Assembly (NCBI GenBank): GCA_000023405.1
Contig: CP001643.1
Coordinates: 2,170,001-2,234,000, forward strand
Length of the DNA: 64,000 nucleotides
DNA from: Brachybacterium faecium DSM 4810
GTDB taxonomy: Bacteria > Actinomycetota > Actinomycetes > Actinomycetales > Dermabacteraceae
Direction: 5' to 3'
This document shows positions 36,721 to 45,045 of the stretch, piece after piece. Within the stretch, counting starts at the first letter, position 1, and each line of letters begins with the position of its first letter. The notes under the pieces were generated by a model. The model was not told the DNA's origin. It did no database searches and saw only the letters and a list, made by a program, of their open reading frames with translations. The position numbers and the translations under genes are program-made.

Positions 36721-38625
36721 GTGACCTCCAGCTCCACACGTGCCATCAACGACCGCATCATCTGGGTCGATTGCGAGATGACCGGCCTCGACAAGCAGCG
36801 CGACGCGCTCGTCGAGATCGCGGTGCTCGTGACCGACGCCGATCTGAACATCCTCGGGGACGGCGTCGACGTCGTCATCAAGCCGCCGGCGGAGGCCCTC
36901 GAGGGCATGGACCCCTTCGTGGTGAACATGCACACCGTCTCCGGCCTGATCGAGGAGCTCGACGGCGGGATGACCCTCCAGGAGGCGCAGGCGCGGTGCC
37001 TCGCCTACGTCCAGCAGTACTGCCCCGAGCCCGGCAAGGCGCCGCTGGCGGGCAACAGCGTCGGCACCGACCGCGTGTTCCTGGACCGCGACGTGCCCGA
37101 GTTCGCCCAGTGGCTCTCCTACCGCACGATCGACGTCTCCAGTCTCAAGGAGCTCGCCAAGCGCTGGTTCCCGCGGGTGTACTACAACATCCCCGCCAAG
37201 CACGGCGGCCACCGGGCGCTCGCGGACATCCGCGAGTCGATCCAGGAGCTCAAGTACTACCGCGAGGTGCTGCTGGTGGATGAGCCGGGACCGACCACCG
37301 CCCAGGCCCAGGCCGCCTCGAAGACCTTCGAGCTGCGCGATGAGCCGGCCGCCGCCCCTGCTGCGGCCCCCGGCCCGCACCGGGTGTGGCTGGAGCGCGC
37401 CTCCCATCGCACATGGCTCGAGGGCGAGAGCGACGGACTCCTCGAGTTCGCCTCCGCCTCCGACCGGGACGACGGCGGCTTCGCCTGGCTCGACGAGGAC
37501 GGCGACGCCGACCTCACGCGCCCCTCGGAGCTGTGGATCACCTGCCGGATGACGCACAGCTTCGCTCTCGGCCACCTGCTGGGTCGCCCGGGCCTCGCCC
37601 GACTCGTCGACCACGGGATCGCCTCGCTGCGCGGCGTCTTCCACGACGACGAGCACGGCGGCTGGTACTCCGCCGTCGCCGGCGGCGAACCGGTGGACGA
37701 CTCCAAGCAGGCCTACGCCCACGCCTTCGTGGTGCTCGCCGCCTCCTCCGCCGTGGCCGCCGGCCGGCCCGGGGCGAAGGAGCTGCTGGATGAGGCCCTG
37801 CGGGTGCTCGACGAGCGGTTCTTCGACGACGCCGCGGGGATGAGCGTAGACACCTTCGACCGCACCTTCTCCACCTGCGAAGAGTACCGCGGGATCAACG
37901 CGAACATGCACACCGTCGAAGGGCTGCTGGCCGCGGCGGACGTCACCGGCGACCGCCGCTGGCTGGACCGCGCCGTCGGCATCGCGACGCGTGCGATCGA
38001 CGAGTTCGCCCGGGCCAACGACTGGGCGCTGCCGGAGCACTACGACACCGACTGGACTCCGCTGCTGGACTACAACCGGGACCAGCCCGCCCACCCGTTC
38101 CGCCCCTACGGCGCGACGATCGGGCACTGGATCGAGTGGGCTCGTCTGGTGCTCCATGCCCGCGCCGCGCTCATCGCGCTCGACGGCGAGGCACCGGAGT
38201 GGATGCTCGAGTCGGCGACCGCGCTGATGGAGAAGTCCGCCGCGGCCTTCGGGGCCGACGGCGCACCGGGCTGGGTGTACACCGTGGACTGGGACGGCAC
38301 CCCCGTCTCCACCGAGCGGATGCACTGGGTCGCGGCCGAGGCCGTCGGCGCCGCCGCCGTGATGCACCAGGTGACCGGGGACCGGATCTGGGCCGAGCGG
38401 TACGAGCAGTGGTGGGAGTACATCGCCGAGCACCTGCTCGACGCCGAGGGCGGCTCCTGGTTCCACGAGCTCGATGCGACCAACACGCCGCAGGGCGTGA
38501 CCTGGCCCGGCAAGCCGGACATCTACCACGCCTTCCAGGCGACGCTCATCCCCCGCCTGCCGGTGACACCGACCCTCGCCGCCGCGATGCGCGACGGGCT
38601 GCTGGACCACGACCTGCGGGCCTGA
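36721..38625 (+). CDS. orn: Oligoribonuclease fused to AGE-family (mannose isomerase-like) domain
   Basis: One uninterrupted 634-residue frame joins two unrelated enzymes. Residues 1 to about 200 are a complete DEDDh oligoribonuclease (WVDCEMTGLD with Asp17/Glu19, AGNSVGTDRVFL, KHGGHRALADI), which degrades 2-5 nt RNAs. An Ala/Pro-rich linker of about 20 residues leads to an N-acylglucosamine 2-epimerase-type barrel (about 222-634: LWITCRMTHSFALG, YAHAFVVLAASS, EYRGINANMHTVEGLL, EHYDTDW, MHWVAAEA), closest in motifs to mannose/sulfoquinovose isomerases. No stop, ribosome binding site or convincing start occurs at the junction (a lone GTG at 37384 has none). Whether the product is processed or internally initiated is unknown. 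Confidence 0.85.
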   Translation: MTSSSTRAINDRIIWVDCEMTGLDKQRDALVEIAVLVTDADLNILGDGVDVVIKPPAEALEGMDPFVVNMHTVSGLIEELDGGMTLQEAQARCLAYVQQYCPEPGKAPLAGNSVGTDRVFLDRDVPEFAQWLSYRTIDVSSLKELAKRWFPRVYYNIPAKHGGHRALADIRESIQELKYYREVLLVDEPGPTTAQAQAASKTFELRDEPAAAPAAAPGPHRVWLERASHRTWLEGESDGLLEFASASDRDDGGFAWLDEDGDADLTRPSELWITCRMTHSFALGHLLGRPGLARLVDHGIASLRGVFHDDEHGGWYSAVAGGEPVDDSKQAYAHAFVVLAASSAVAAGRPGAKELLDEALRVLDERFFDDAAGMSVDTFDRTFSTCEEYRGINANMHTVEGLLAAADVTGDRRWLDRAVGIATRAIDEFARANDWALPEHYDTDWTPLLDYNRDQPAHPFRPYGATIGHWIEWARLVLHARAALIALDGEAPEWMLESATALMEKSAAAFGADGAPGWVYTVDWDGTPVSTERMHWVAAEAVGAAAVMHQVTGDRIWAERYEQWWEYIAEHLLDAEGGSWFHELDATNTPQGVTWPGKPDIYHAFQATLIPRLPVTPTLAAAMRDGLLDHDLRA

Positions 38626-38661
38626 TCCGAGGGGCTGAGCGGGCCCCCGCCCTGCAGGTGC

Positions 38662-39456
38662 TCAGCTGCGCGCCAGCGCCCGTGCCTGCCACCGGCCTGC
38701 GCGGTGCTCGATCCCGATCGGATGATCGAAGCACTCGCTCACCAGGCCGGTGGTGAGCACGTCCTGTGCGCGGCCCGCGGCGTGCACCCGCCCGTCCTTG
38801 ATCAGCAGGGCATGGGTCGTGCTGCTCGGGAGCTCCTCGAGGTGATGCGTGACCAGGATGGTCGCGAGCGAGGGCCGGGCGCGGTGGAGCTCGTCGAGCG
38901 TGGAGAGGAACTGCTCCCGCGCGGCGACGTCCAGCCCGGTCGAGGGCTCGTCCAGCAGCAGCAGCGGAGGGTCCGGCAGCAGGGCGCGCGCGATGAGCGC
39001 GCGCCCTCGCTCCCCCTGCGACATCGTGGGCCAGGTCGCCGCACCGAGCTCCGCGAGCCCGAGCATCTCGATCAGCTCGTCGGCGCGCTCCTGCGTGGCC
39101 TCGTCCGGCACCCAGCGGGGCACCAGCTCGGTGGATCCGGTCGCCCCGGTGAGGACCACCTGCCGCACGGTGAGCGCAGAGGTGAGCGGGTGGCGGGGGT
39201 TGACGTGGCCGATGGACGTGCGCAGCTCCCGGATGTCGACGCGACCGAGCGTGCGCCCGAGCACCTGCACGCTCCCCCGCGTGGGATGGTTCACCGCGCC
39301 GCACAGGCTCAGCAGGGTGCTCTTGCCGGCACCGTTCGGGCCGATCAGCGCCCAGTGCTCGCCTGCGCCCACCCTCATGCCGACGTCCGTGAGGATCGGC
39401 CGACCCTCTCGCACGAAATCGACGGACTCGAGGTGAAGGATCGAACGCTGCGGCAT
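38662..39456 (-). CDS. ABC transporter ATP-binding protein
   Basis: Single ATPase domain of 264 residues: Walker A GPNGAGKST, signature MSQGERGRALIARAL, Walker B LLLLDEPSTGLD, switch THH. The signature lacks the classical LSGG but keeps SQGE, as in ModF-like stand-alone ATPases. No permease is adjacent, so the transported substrate, if any, is unknown. A TAGAGT hexamer on the minus strand ends 7 nt before the ATG, suggesting a leaderless mRNA. It is divergent from a GntR regulator. Confidence 0.85.
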   Translation of the reverse strand: MPQRSILHLESVDFVREGRPILTDVGMRVGAGEHWALIGPNGAGKSTLLSLCGAVNHPTRGSVQVLGRTLGRVDIRELRTSIGHVNPRHPLTSALTVRQVVLTGATGSTELVPRWVPDEATQERADELIEMLGLAELGAATWPTMSQGERGRALIARALLPDPPLLLLDEPSTGLDVAAREQFLSTLDELHRARPSLATILVTHHLEELPSSTTHALLIKDGRVHAAGRAQDVLTTGLVSECFDHPIGIEHRAGRWQARALARS

Positions 39457-39480
39457 GGGCTAAACTCTACACAACTCCTC

Positions 39481-39501
39481 AGACAAGCAGAGAAGCTGTC
39501 T
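39481..39501. promoter_or_regulatory. Candidate GntR operator
   Basis: AGACA (39481-39485) and TGTCT (39497-39501) form an inverted repeat, with GC also matched just inside, in the region between the divergent ABC ATPase and GntR genes. Assignment to the GntR protein rests on position only. Confidence 0.35.
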
Positions 39502-39569
39502 CGTCGGGGAGCAGGCGCTCAGCGCAGCGGGGACGCAGCGCAGCGAGACGACAGCGGCACGGAGGTCCA

Positions 39570-40235
39570 GTGGCACAGGTGAGGCGCACCCCGCTCGCCG
39601 AGCAGGCGGCCGATCTGCTCCTGGAGCGGATCCGCGGCGGCGAGTGGGCGCTCGGCGCGAAGCTCCCCGGCGAGAGCACCCTCGGCCCGCAGCTGGGCGT
39701 GGGCCGCTCCACGGTGCGCGAGGCGATCCGCCGCCTGGCCGGGCAGGGCGTCCTCGCCACCCGCCAGGGGGCCGGAGTCTTCGTCGCCTCGCTGGACGTC
39801 CTCGAGGACTGGCGGACCTCGCTGAGCACGGCCGACATCACCTCGGTGCTCGAGGCGCGCATCGCGATCGAGGTCGAGGCCGCGGCGCTGGCCGCAGTGC
39901 GACGCTCCCCCGCCGAGCTGCGCGCGATCAGGCGTGCGGCCGCGGAACGGGCAGCACAGCGCAGCGAGCTCGAGGCGCACGTCGATGCGGACCTCGCCTT
40001 CCACCGCAGCATCGTCGCCGCAGCGCACAACCCGCTGCTACTGGACCTGTTCGACAGCTTCACCCCGCGCAGCCGGCAGGCGATGATCGATCTGCTGCGC
40101 CGACGCGCGGAGTTCGGCAGCGACACCGACCACGCGGCCCATCGTGCGATCCTCGAGGCGGTCGCCGAGCGCGACGGCGCGGCGGCCTCCGCTCACGCCC
40201 GGCAGCACCTCATCACGCTGCTGCCGGAGGGCTGA
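39570..40235 (+). CDS. GntR-family regulator, FadR subfamily
   Basis: Ligand-responsive DNA-binding protein of 221 residues. The N-terminal winged helix contains LPGESTLGPQLGVGRSTVREAIRRL; the C-terminal FCD domain (about residues 85-215) has the metal-ligand pattern HVDADLAFHRSIV, and DHAAHRAILEAV. The effector is unknown. The GTG at 39570 is preceded by GGAGGT-like bases. It may control the divergent ABC ATPase gene and itself. Confidence 0.88.
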   Translation: MAQVRRTPLAEQAADLLLERIRGGEWALGAKLPGESTLGPQLGVGRSTVREAIRRLAGQGVLATRQGAGVFVASLDVLEDWRTSLSTADITSVLEARIAIEVEAAALAAVRRSPAELRAIRRAAAERAAQRSELEAHVDADLAFHRSIVAAAHNPLLLDLFDSFTPRSRQAMIDLLRRRAEFGSDTDHAAHRAILEAVAERDGAAASAHARQHLITLLPEG

Positions 40236-40250
40236 GGGTCGTCGCGGCGC

Positions 40251-40595
40251 TCAGGAGGTCTGATCGAGCGACGTCTCGAGGCGCTCGATCTTGCCGTCGA
40301 GCTCCCCCTCGTACCCGGGCCGGATATCCGCCTTGATCACCAGGGAGATCCGCGACCCGAAGGGCGCGACCGCGTCGGTGGCGCGCTTGACGACGCCGAA
40401 GACCTCGTCCCAGCTCCCCTCGATCTCGGTGAACATGCTCGAGGTCCTCGAGGGCAGGCCCGACTCCCGCACGATCCTCACCGCGGCGGCCACCGCGTCA
40501 TGGACGCTCGCGCTGTCGGATCCCGCAGCGAGGTCCCGCACGAGGGCCGGGTCGGAGGGTTCACCGGTGGGCTGGACGGAGAAGGCGACGATCAT
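40251..40595 (-). CDS. Thiamine-binding protein, YqgV/MTH1187 family
   Basis: Small 114-residue protein of the thiamine-binding family (ferredoxin-like fold): MIVAFSVQPTGEP at the start, GLPSRTSSMFTEIEGSWDEVF in the middle (shown in part), and a C-terminal KIERLETSL helix. Members bind hydroxymethylpyrimidine or thiamine; the role in the cell is poorly known. The ATG at 40595 follows GGGAG. The gene converges on the GntR gene. Confidence 0.82.
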   Translation of the reverse strand: MIVAFSVQPTGEPSDPALVRDLAAGSDSASVHDAVAAAVRIVRESGLPSRTSSMFTEIEGSWDEVFGVVKRATDAVAPFGSRISLVIKADIRPGYEGELDGKIERLETSLDQTS

Positions 40596-40793
40596 GCCGC
40601 CAGTCTCCCCCTGCACGCCCGACCGCGCAAAGGGCAGATCACCTGTGCGCCGCTGCGGCCAGCAGGCGGGGCGCGAGGTCGCACCGGCAGACGCCGCGAC
40701 GCGCATGCTCCCGGGCGAGGCCCCTCGGCAGGACAGTAGGATCGTCCACGGCGTCCCGGGCCGCGGGCGCCCCCATCGAACAGAACGAGGACC

Positions 40794-41777
40794 ATGACTG
40801 TGCACCGGATCGGAATCGTCGGCTACGGGAACCTGGGACGCGGCGTCGAGATCGCCACCTCCCTCCAGGAGGACATGCAGCTCGTGGGCGTGTTCACGCG
40901 CCGCGACCCGTCCACCGTGAGCACCGTGCACGCGCAGACCCCCGTCCGCTCGATCGACGCGCTCGAGGAGATGCAGGACGAGATCGACGTGCTCGTGCTC
41001 TGCGGCGGCTCGCGGACCGATCTGCCCGAGCAGACCCCTCAGCTCGCCGAGCGCTTCACCGTCGTGGACAGCTTCGACACGCACGCTCGCATCCCCGAGC
41101 ACTTCGCGAAGGTCGACGCCGCCGCCCGCGCAGCCGGCACCACCGCGCTGATCTCCACCGGATGGGACCCCGGCCTGTTCTCGATCAACCGCGTGTACGG
41201 GGAGGCCATCCTCGCCACGGGCACCACCTACACCTTCTGGGGCCGCGGCCTGTCCCAGGGACACTCCGACGCGGTGCGCCGCGTGGACGGGGTCGCCGCC
41301 GCGGTCCAGTACACCGTTCCCTCCCAGGAGGCGATCGCACGCGTTCGCGCCGGCGAGCAGCCCACGCTGAGCACCCGCGAGAAGCACACCCGCGAATGCT
41401 TCGTGGTGCTCGAGGACGGGGCGGACGCCGAGACGGTGCGCGAGGAGATCGTCACGATGCCGCACTACTTCGAGCCCTACGACACGACGGTGACCTTCCT
41501 CAGCGCCGAGGAGCTCGCCCGCGACCACCAGGGCATGCCCCACGGCGGCTTCGTGATCCGCTCCGGGGAGTCCTCGCCCGGCACCACGCAGACCATCGAG
41601 TACCGCCTCCAGGAGGACTCGAACCCCGAGTTCACCGCGAGCGTGCTCGTCGCGTACACCCGGGCCGCGGCGCGACTGGCCGCCGCCGGGGAGCACGGCG
41701 CGAAGACCCCGTTCGACGTGGCACCGGGCCTGCTCTCCCCGAAGTCTCCCGAGCAGCTGCGCGCCGAGCTGCTCTGA
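40794..41777 (+). CDS. ddh: meso-Diaminopimelate D-dehydrogenase
   Basis: NADP-dependent one-step synthesis of meso-diaminopimelate from tetrahydrodipicolinate and ammonia, feeding lysine and meso-DAP peptidoglycan. The 327-residue protein has the Rossmann motif GIVGYGNLGRGVE, CGGSRTDLPEQ, STGWDPGLFSINR and GRGLSQGHSDAVRR, all typical of the Corynebacterium-type enzyme. It points to meso-DAP in the cell wall. AACGAGG lies just before the ATG. It complements lysA in this window. Confidence 0.93.
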   Translation: MTVHRIGIVGYGNLGRGVEIATSLQEDMQLVGVFTRRDPSTVSTVHAQTPVRSIDALEEMQDEIDVLVLCGGSRTDLPEQTPQLAERFTVVDSFDTHARIPEHFAKVDAAARAAGTTALISTGWDPGLFSINRVYGEAILATGTTYTFWGRGLSQGHSDAVRRVDGVAAAVQYTVPSQEAIARVRAGEQPTLSTREKHTRECFVVLEDGADAETVREEIVTMPHYFEPYDTTVTFLSAEELARDHQGMPHGGFVIRSGESSPGTTQTIEYRLQEDSNPEFTASVLVAYTRAAARLAAAGEHGAKTPFDVAPGLLSPKSPEQLRAELL

Positions 41778-41908
41778 GCGAGGACGCGCACCGAGAACGC
41801 CACCGGCCGGGCATCGGCTGCTCCCGCAGCCGATGCCCCGGCGCCCGATGCAACGCGTCTCACACTGCGCGAGGCGGTTCCGGGCTGGGATATGCCCTGG
41901 CGAACCGG

Positions 41909-41914
41909 TATATT
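41909..41914 (+). promoter_or_regulatory. -10 box (TATATT) of tRNA-His
   Basis: An unusually AT-rich hexamer for this genome, 30 nt before the mature tRNA 5' end, with transcription expected to start near 41921. Confidence 0.5.
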
Positions 41915-41944
41915 GTTCTCTCGTTGCGGGCTTCCGCTCGCACA

Positions 41945-42019
41945 TGGTGGTCGTAGCTCAGTTGGTAGAGCTCCTGGTTGTGGTCCAGGCGGTCGCGGGT
42001 TCAAATCCCGTCGATCACC
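41945..42019 (+). tRNA. tRNA-His (anticodon GTG)
   Basis: Cloverleaf with acceptor GTGGTCG/CGATCAC, anticodon loop TTGTGGT (GTG), T loop TTCAAAT. The extra 5' G (41945) can pair with C at 42019, the G-1:C73 identity element of tRNA-His. A terminator follows 7 nt later. Confidence 0.95.
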
Positions 42020-42025
42020 CCAAGA

Positions 42026-42051
42026 AACGCCCTGGCGACAGGGCGTTTTTT
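42026..42051 (+). terminator. Terminator of tRNA-His
   Basis: Perfect 9-bp stem AACGCCCTG/CAGGGCGTT with GCGA loop, running into six T residues (42046-42051). Confidence 0.92.
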
Positions 42052-42122
42052 CATGCCCCGGCGCAGTCCGCCCCCATGTCCCACGTTCATGCCCCGGCAC
42101 GAGCCGCCCCCATGTCCCACGC
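42051..42122 (+). repeat. 36-bp tandem repeat, two copies
   Basis: Units 42051-42086 and 42087-42122 differ only in a five-base central block and the last base. Both contain TCATGCCCCGGC and CCGCCCCCATGTCCCACG. They start directly at the end of the tRNA-His terminator. Confidence 0.8.
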
Positions 42123-42199
42123 AGGCCGCCCAGCACGGCCGCCCCCGGGTCCCGGCCCCACCCCACCTCCGCACCGCACCGCACCCCAACACCTCGCCA

Positions 42200-42221
42200 C
42201 CCCCTCCCCCTCCCACGCCCC
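42200..42221 (-). other. G-quadruplex motif on the minus strand
   Basis: The plus strand has C runs at 42200-42204, 42206-42210, 42212-42214 and 42218-42221, so the minus strand carries four G runs of 3-5 with loops of 3, 1 and 1 nt, fitting the standard G3+N1-7 pattern. Confidence 0.6.
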
Positions 42222-42244
42222 TACCAGCGGGTTATGTGCTGCTG

Positions 42245-42262
42245 AGTGCCACGGTTGGCACT
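42245..42262. promoter_or_regulatory. Palindromic operator candidate upstream of the flavoprotein gene
   Basis: AGTGCCA-CGGT-TGGCACT is a perfect 7-bp inverted repeat. The left part, GAGTGCCACGG (42244-42254), recurs exactly at 42389-42399, next to the predicted transcription start. Two sites for one regulator would fit. Confidence 0.5.
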
Positions 42263-42417
42263 GGGGCGCTCATGACCGTGGAGTCTTCGGCGTGCCGGCT
42301 CGGCCGGTGTGGGATCGCGAGCAGGGCGGGGCGTCGCGGCAGGAGCTCCCGTGGCTCTGGGCAAAGCTCCAGCGCGCGGCTACCGTAGGAGTGCCACGGG
42401 CAGGTCGGGAGGTCGCC

Positions 42418-44940
42418 ATGGCACAGCTGCCGGATCGTGCAGACATCGTCGTCGTCGGAGCCGGAGTGGTGGGCAACGCCGCCGTCGCCCATCTCGCGGA
42501 CCACGGCTGGCGCAGCATCGTCCAGATCGACAAGGGTCCCCTTCCCGATCCGGGAGGCTCCACCGGTCACGCCTCGAACTTCGTGTTCCCCGTCGACCAC
42601 TCCAAGGAGATCACCGATCTCACCGTCGACTCGCTGCGCCAGTACGGCGAGCTCGGCGTGCTCACCCGCTGCGGCGGCATCGAAGCGGCCCGCAGCGCCG
42701 AGCGGATGCAGGAGCTCACCCGGCGGATGAGCTCCGCCCGCGCCTGGGGCGTGGAGGCGCATCTGCTCTCCCCCGCCGAGATCCACGAGCTCGTCCCGCA
42801 TTGCGAGGCGAGCCTGCTGATCGGCGGCTTCTACACCCCCACCGGTGCGATCGTCGATCCGCTGCGCGCCGGGGAGCTCTTCCGCGAGAGGGCTCGGGCC
42901 GCGGGCGCGCTCACCACCGTCGCCGAGACCGAGGTGACCGGCATCGAGGTCACCTCCGGGCGGGTGCGCCGCGTGCTCACCGATCGCGGAGAGATCGAGA
43001 CCGAGCTCGTGCTCATCGCCTGCGGCGTGTGGAGCCCGCAGGTCGCCGCCCTCGCCGGAGCCGCGCTCCCGCTCACCCCGGCGGTGCACCAGATGCTCGA
43101 CCTCGGGCCGATCCCCGCGCTCGCCGCGACCGACGACTGGGTGAGCTTCCCGCTGCTGCGCGACATGGACAACCTCATGTACGAGCGCCAGCGCGGCGCG
43201 GACCTCGAGATCGGCTCCTACGCGCATCGGCCCCTGCTGCATGATCCGAGCGAGATCCCGCCGGTCGGGAACCACCCGGGCCAGGCCAGCCCCACGAGCT
43301 TCCCCTTCACGGAGGAGGACTTCACCGCGCAGCTGGCCCATGCCCGCGAGCTCTTCCCCCGCCTGCTCACCGATCCGGAGCCGCCGCGGAAGGCGGCGCT
43401 CAACGGGCTGCTCTCCCTCACGCCCGACGGCGGTGCTCTGGTCGGCGAGACGCCGGAGGTGGCCGGGCTGTGGTCCGCCGCCGCGGTGTGGATCAAGGAG
43501 GCGGCCGGGGTGGGGCGCATGGTCGCCGAGCTGATCACCGAGGGCAGCAGCGAGATCGATGCCCACGGCTCCGACATCGCCCGCTTCCATCCCTCGCAGC
43601 GCACCCGCGAGCACGTGCGGGCTCGCGCCGCCGAAGGCTTCCCCAAGGTGTACGGCATCAGCCATCCGCGCGAGCAGTGGCTCTCGAACCGGCCGCTGCG
43701 CACGAGCGCCCTGCACTCGCGCACCGACGCCCTCGGGGCGGAGCACTACGAGGCCGCCGGCTGGGAGCGTCCCCAGTGGTATGCCGCGAATCGGCCGCTG
43801 CTGGAGGAGTTCGGGGACGCCGTGGACCACCGCACCCACGAATGGGACGCCCGCTGGTGGTCCCCGCTCATCGAGGCCGAGCACCTCGCGATGCGCGAAC
43901 GAGTGGCGCTGGTGGACCTCGCCGCCTTCGCGATCCTCGACGTCTGCGGCCCCGGAGCGCTGGGCTTCCTCGAACACCTCGCGATGGCGCGGATCGACGT
44001 GCCCGTCGGCAGGGTCGTGTACACCCCGCTGCTCACCCCGGCCGGCACCTTCCGCAGCGACCTCACGATCGTGCGCCGCAGCGCCACGGAGTTCCGCGTG
44101 ATCACCGGCGGCGCGGAGGGCGGGCGAGATCTCGCCTGGATGCGCCGCCATCTGCCGGCCGACGGGACCGTGCAGCTGACCGACTCCACCTCGGCGCTCA
44201 CCACGATCGGGCTGTGGGGGCCGCGAGCCCGCGACCTCGTCCAGCCCCTGACCGGCCAGGACCTCTCCGATGCCGCCTTCGGCTTCGGGACCGGCCGCGA
44301 GGCCGTGATCGCGGGCGTGCCGGTCTCGATGCTGCGGATCAGCTACGTGGGCGAGCTCGGCTGGGAGCTGCATGTCGCCGCCGAGCTCGGGCCCCGGCTG
44401 TGGGACCGGCTGTGGGAGGCAGGACAGGAGCACGGCGTGCTCGCCGCCGGGATCGGCGTGTACGGCACCACCGGCCGTCTCGAGAAGGGATACCGGCTGA
44501 TGGGGGCCGAGCTCACGGGCGAGTACGACCCGGTCGAGGCGGATCTCGCCCTGCCGCGGGTCAAGCGGGCGGAGTTCCTGGGCAAGCAGGCCTATCTCGC
44601 CTCGCGCGAGCGCGGACCGGCCGCGATGCTGTGCACCCTCGCGCTGACGTCTCCGCCCCGTGATCCCGCCGCGGCGCGCTGTCCCACCGGTGGGGAGCCG
44701 GTGCTCTCCGTCGAGGGCGATCCCCTGGTGGACGCCCGCGGCCGCCGCTCCTTCGTCACCTCGGCCGGCCCTGCCCCGTCGTTGGGGCGGTACCTGCTGC
44801 TGGCCTACCTGCCGCCGGCGCAGGCCGTGCTCGGCACCAGGCTCGCGGTCGAGTACCTCGGGCAGCGGCTGGGGGCCGAGGTGCTGACCGTCGGCCGCAC
44901 CCCGGCCTTCGATCCGGAGGACTCGCGGATGAAGGGCTGA
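42418..44940 (+). CDS. FAD-dependent dimethylglycine/sarcosine oxidase-like protein with GcvT domain
   Basis: Predicted N-demethylating flavoenzyme of 840 residues. The N-terminal DAO-type FAD domain has VVVGAGVVGNAAVAHLADHG (about residues 11-30) and STGHASN, a likely covalent-flavin region with a conserved His. The second half (about 440-840) is a folate-binding GcvT-like module (GLWGPRARDL, ISYVGELGWELH, GYRLMGAELTGEYDP). Family members oxidise dimethylglycine or sarcosine and pass the one-carbon unit to tetrahydrofolate as 5,10-methylene-THF. GGGAGG 5 nt before the ATG at 42418 fixes the start. The substrate is inferred. Confidence 0.82.
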   Translation: MAQLPDRADIVVVGAGVVGNAAVAHLADHGWRSIVQIDKGPLPDPGGSTGHASNFVFPVDHSKEITDLTVDSLRQYGELGVLTRCGGIEAARSAERMQELTRRMSSARAWGVEAHLLSPAEIHELVPHCEASLLIGGFYTPTGAIVDPLRAGELFRERARAAGALTTVAETEVTGIEVTSGRVRRVLTDRGEIETELVLIACGVWSPQVAALAGAALPLTPAVHQMLDLGPIPALAATDDWVSFPLLRDMDNLMYERQRGADLEIGSYAHRPLLHDPSEIPPVGNHPGQASPTSFPFTEEDFTAQLAHARELFPRLLTDPEPPRKAALNGLLSLTPDGGALVGETPEVAGLWSAAAVWIKEAAGVGRMVAELITEGSSEIDAHGSDIARFHPSQRTREHVRARAAEGFPKVYGISHPREQWLSNRPLRTSALHSRTDALGAEHYEAAGWERPQWYAANRPLLEEFGDAVDHRTHEWDARWWSPLIEAEHLAMRERVALVDLAAFAILDVCGPGALGFLEHLAMARIDVPVGRVVYTPLLTPAGTFRSDLTIVRRSATEFRVITGGAEGGRDLAWMRRHLPADGTVQLTDSTSALTTIGLWGPRARDLVQPLTGQDLSDAAFGFGTGREAVIAGVPVSMLRISYVGELGWELHVAAELGPRLWDRLWEAGQEHGVLAAGIGVYGTTGRLEKGYRLMGAELTGEYDPVEADLALPRVKRAEFLGKQAYLASRERGPAAMLCTLALTSPPRDPAAARCPTGGEPVLSVEGDPLVDARGRRSFVTSAGPAPSLGRYLLLAYLPPAQAVLGTRLAVEYLGQRLGAEVLTVGRTPAFDPEDSRMKG

Positions 44941-44970
44941 GCCCGCTCTGGCCCTCGAGGGCCCGGTGCC

Positions 44971-45045
44971 CTGCGGGGCCGCGCCCTGCGGGGCCGTGAG
45001 CTGCGGGGCCGTGCGCTGCAGGGAGGTGCGCTGCGCGGACGTGCT
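44971..45045. repeat. 15-bp minisatellite, five units
   Basis: Five units in strict 15-bp period (44971, 44986, 45001, 45016, 45031), all starting CTGC; the first three share CTGCGGGGCCG and the last two are diverged. The array fills the gap between the flavoprotein stop and ends at the base before the IclR stop codon (CTA at 45046-45048). Confidence 0.85.

Larger units (their letters stand above)
42020..42417. other. Repeat-rich intergenic region tRNA-His / flavoprotein gene
   Basis: No gene is supported in these 398 bases. They hold the tRNA terminator, a 36-bp tandem repeat, a C-rich tract able to form a G-quadruplex on the minus strand, and a perfect 18-bp palindrome; a TACCGT -10-like hexamer at 42381-42386 may start the flavoprotein transcript. 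Confidence 0.6.
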
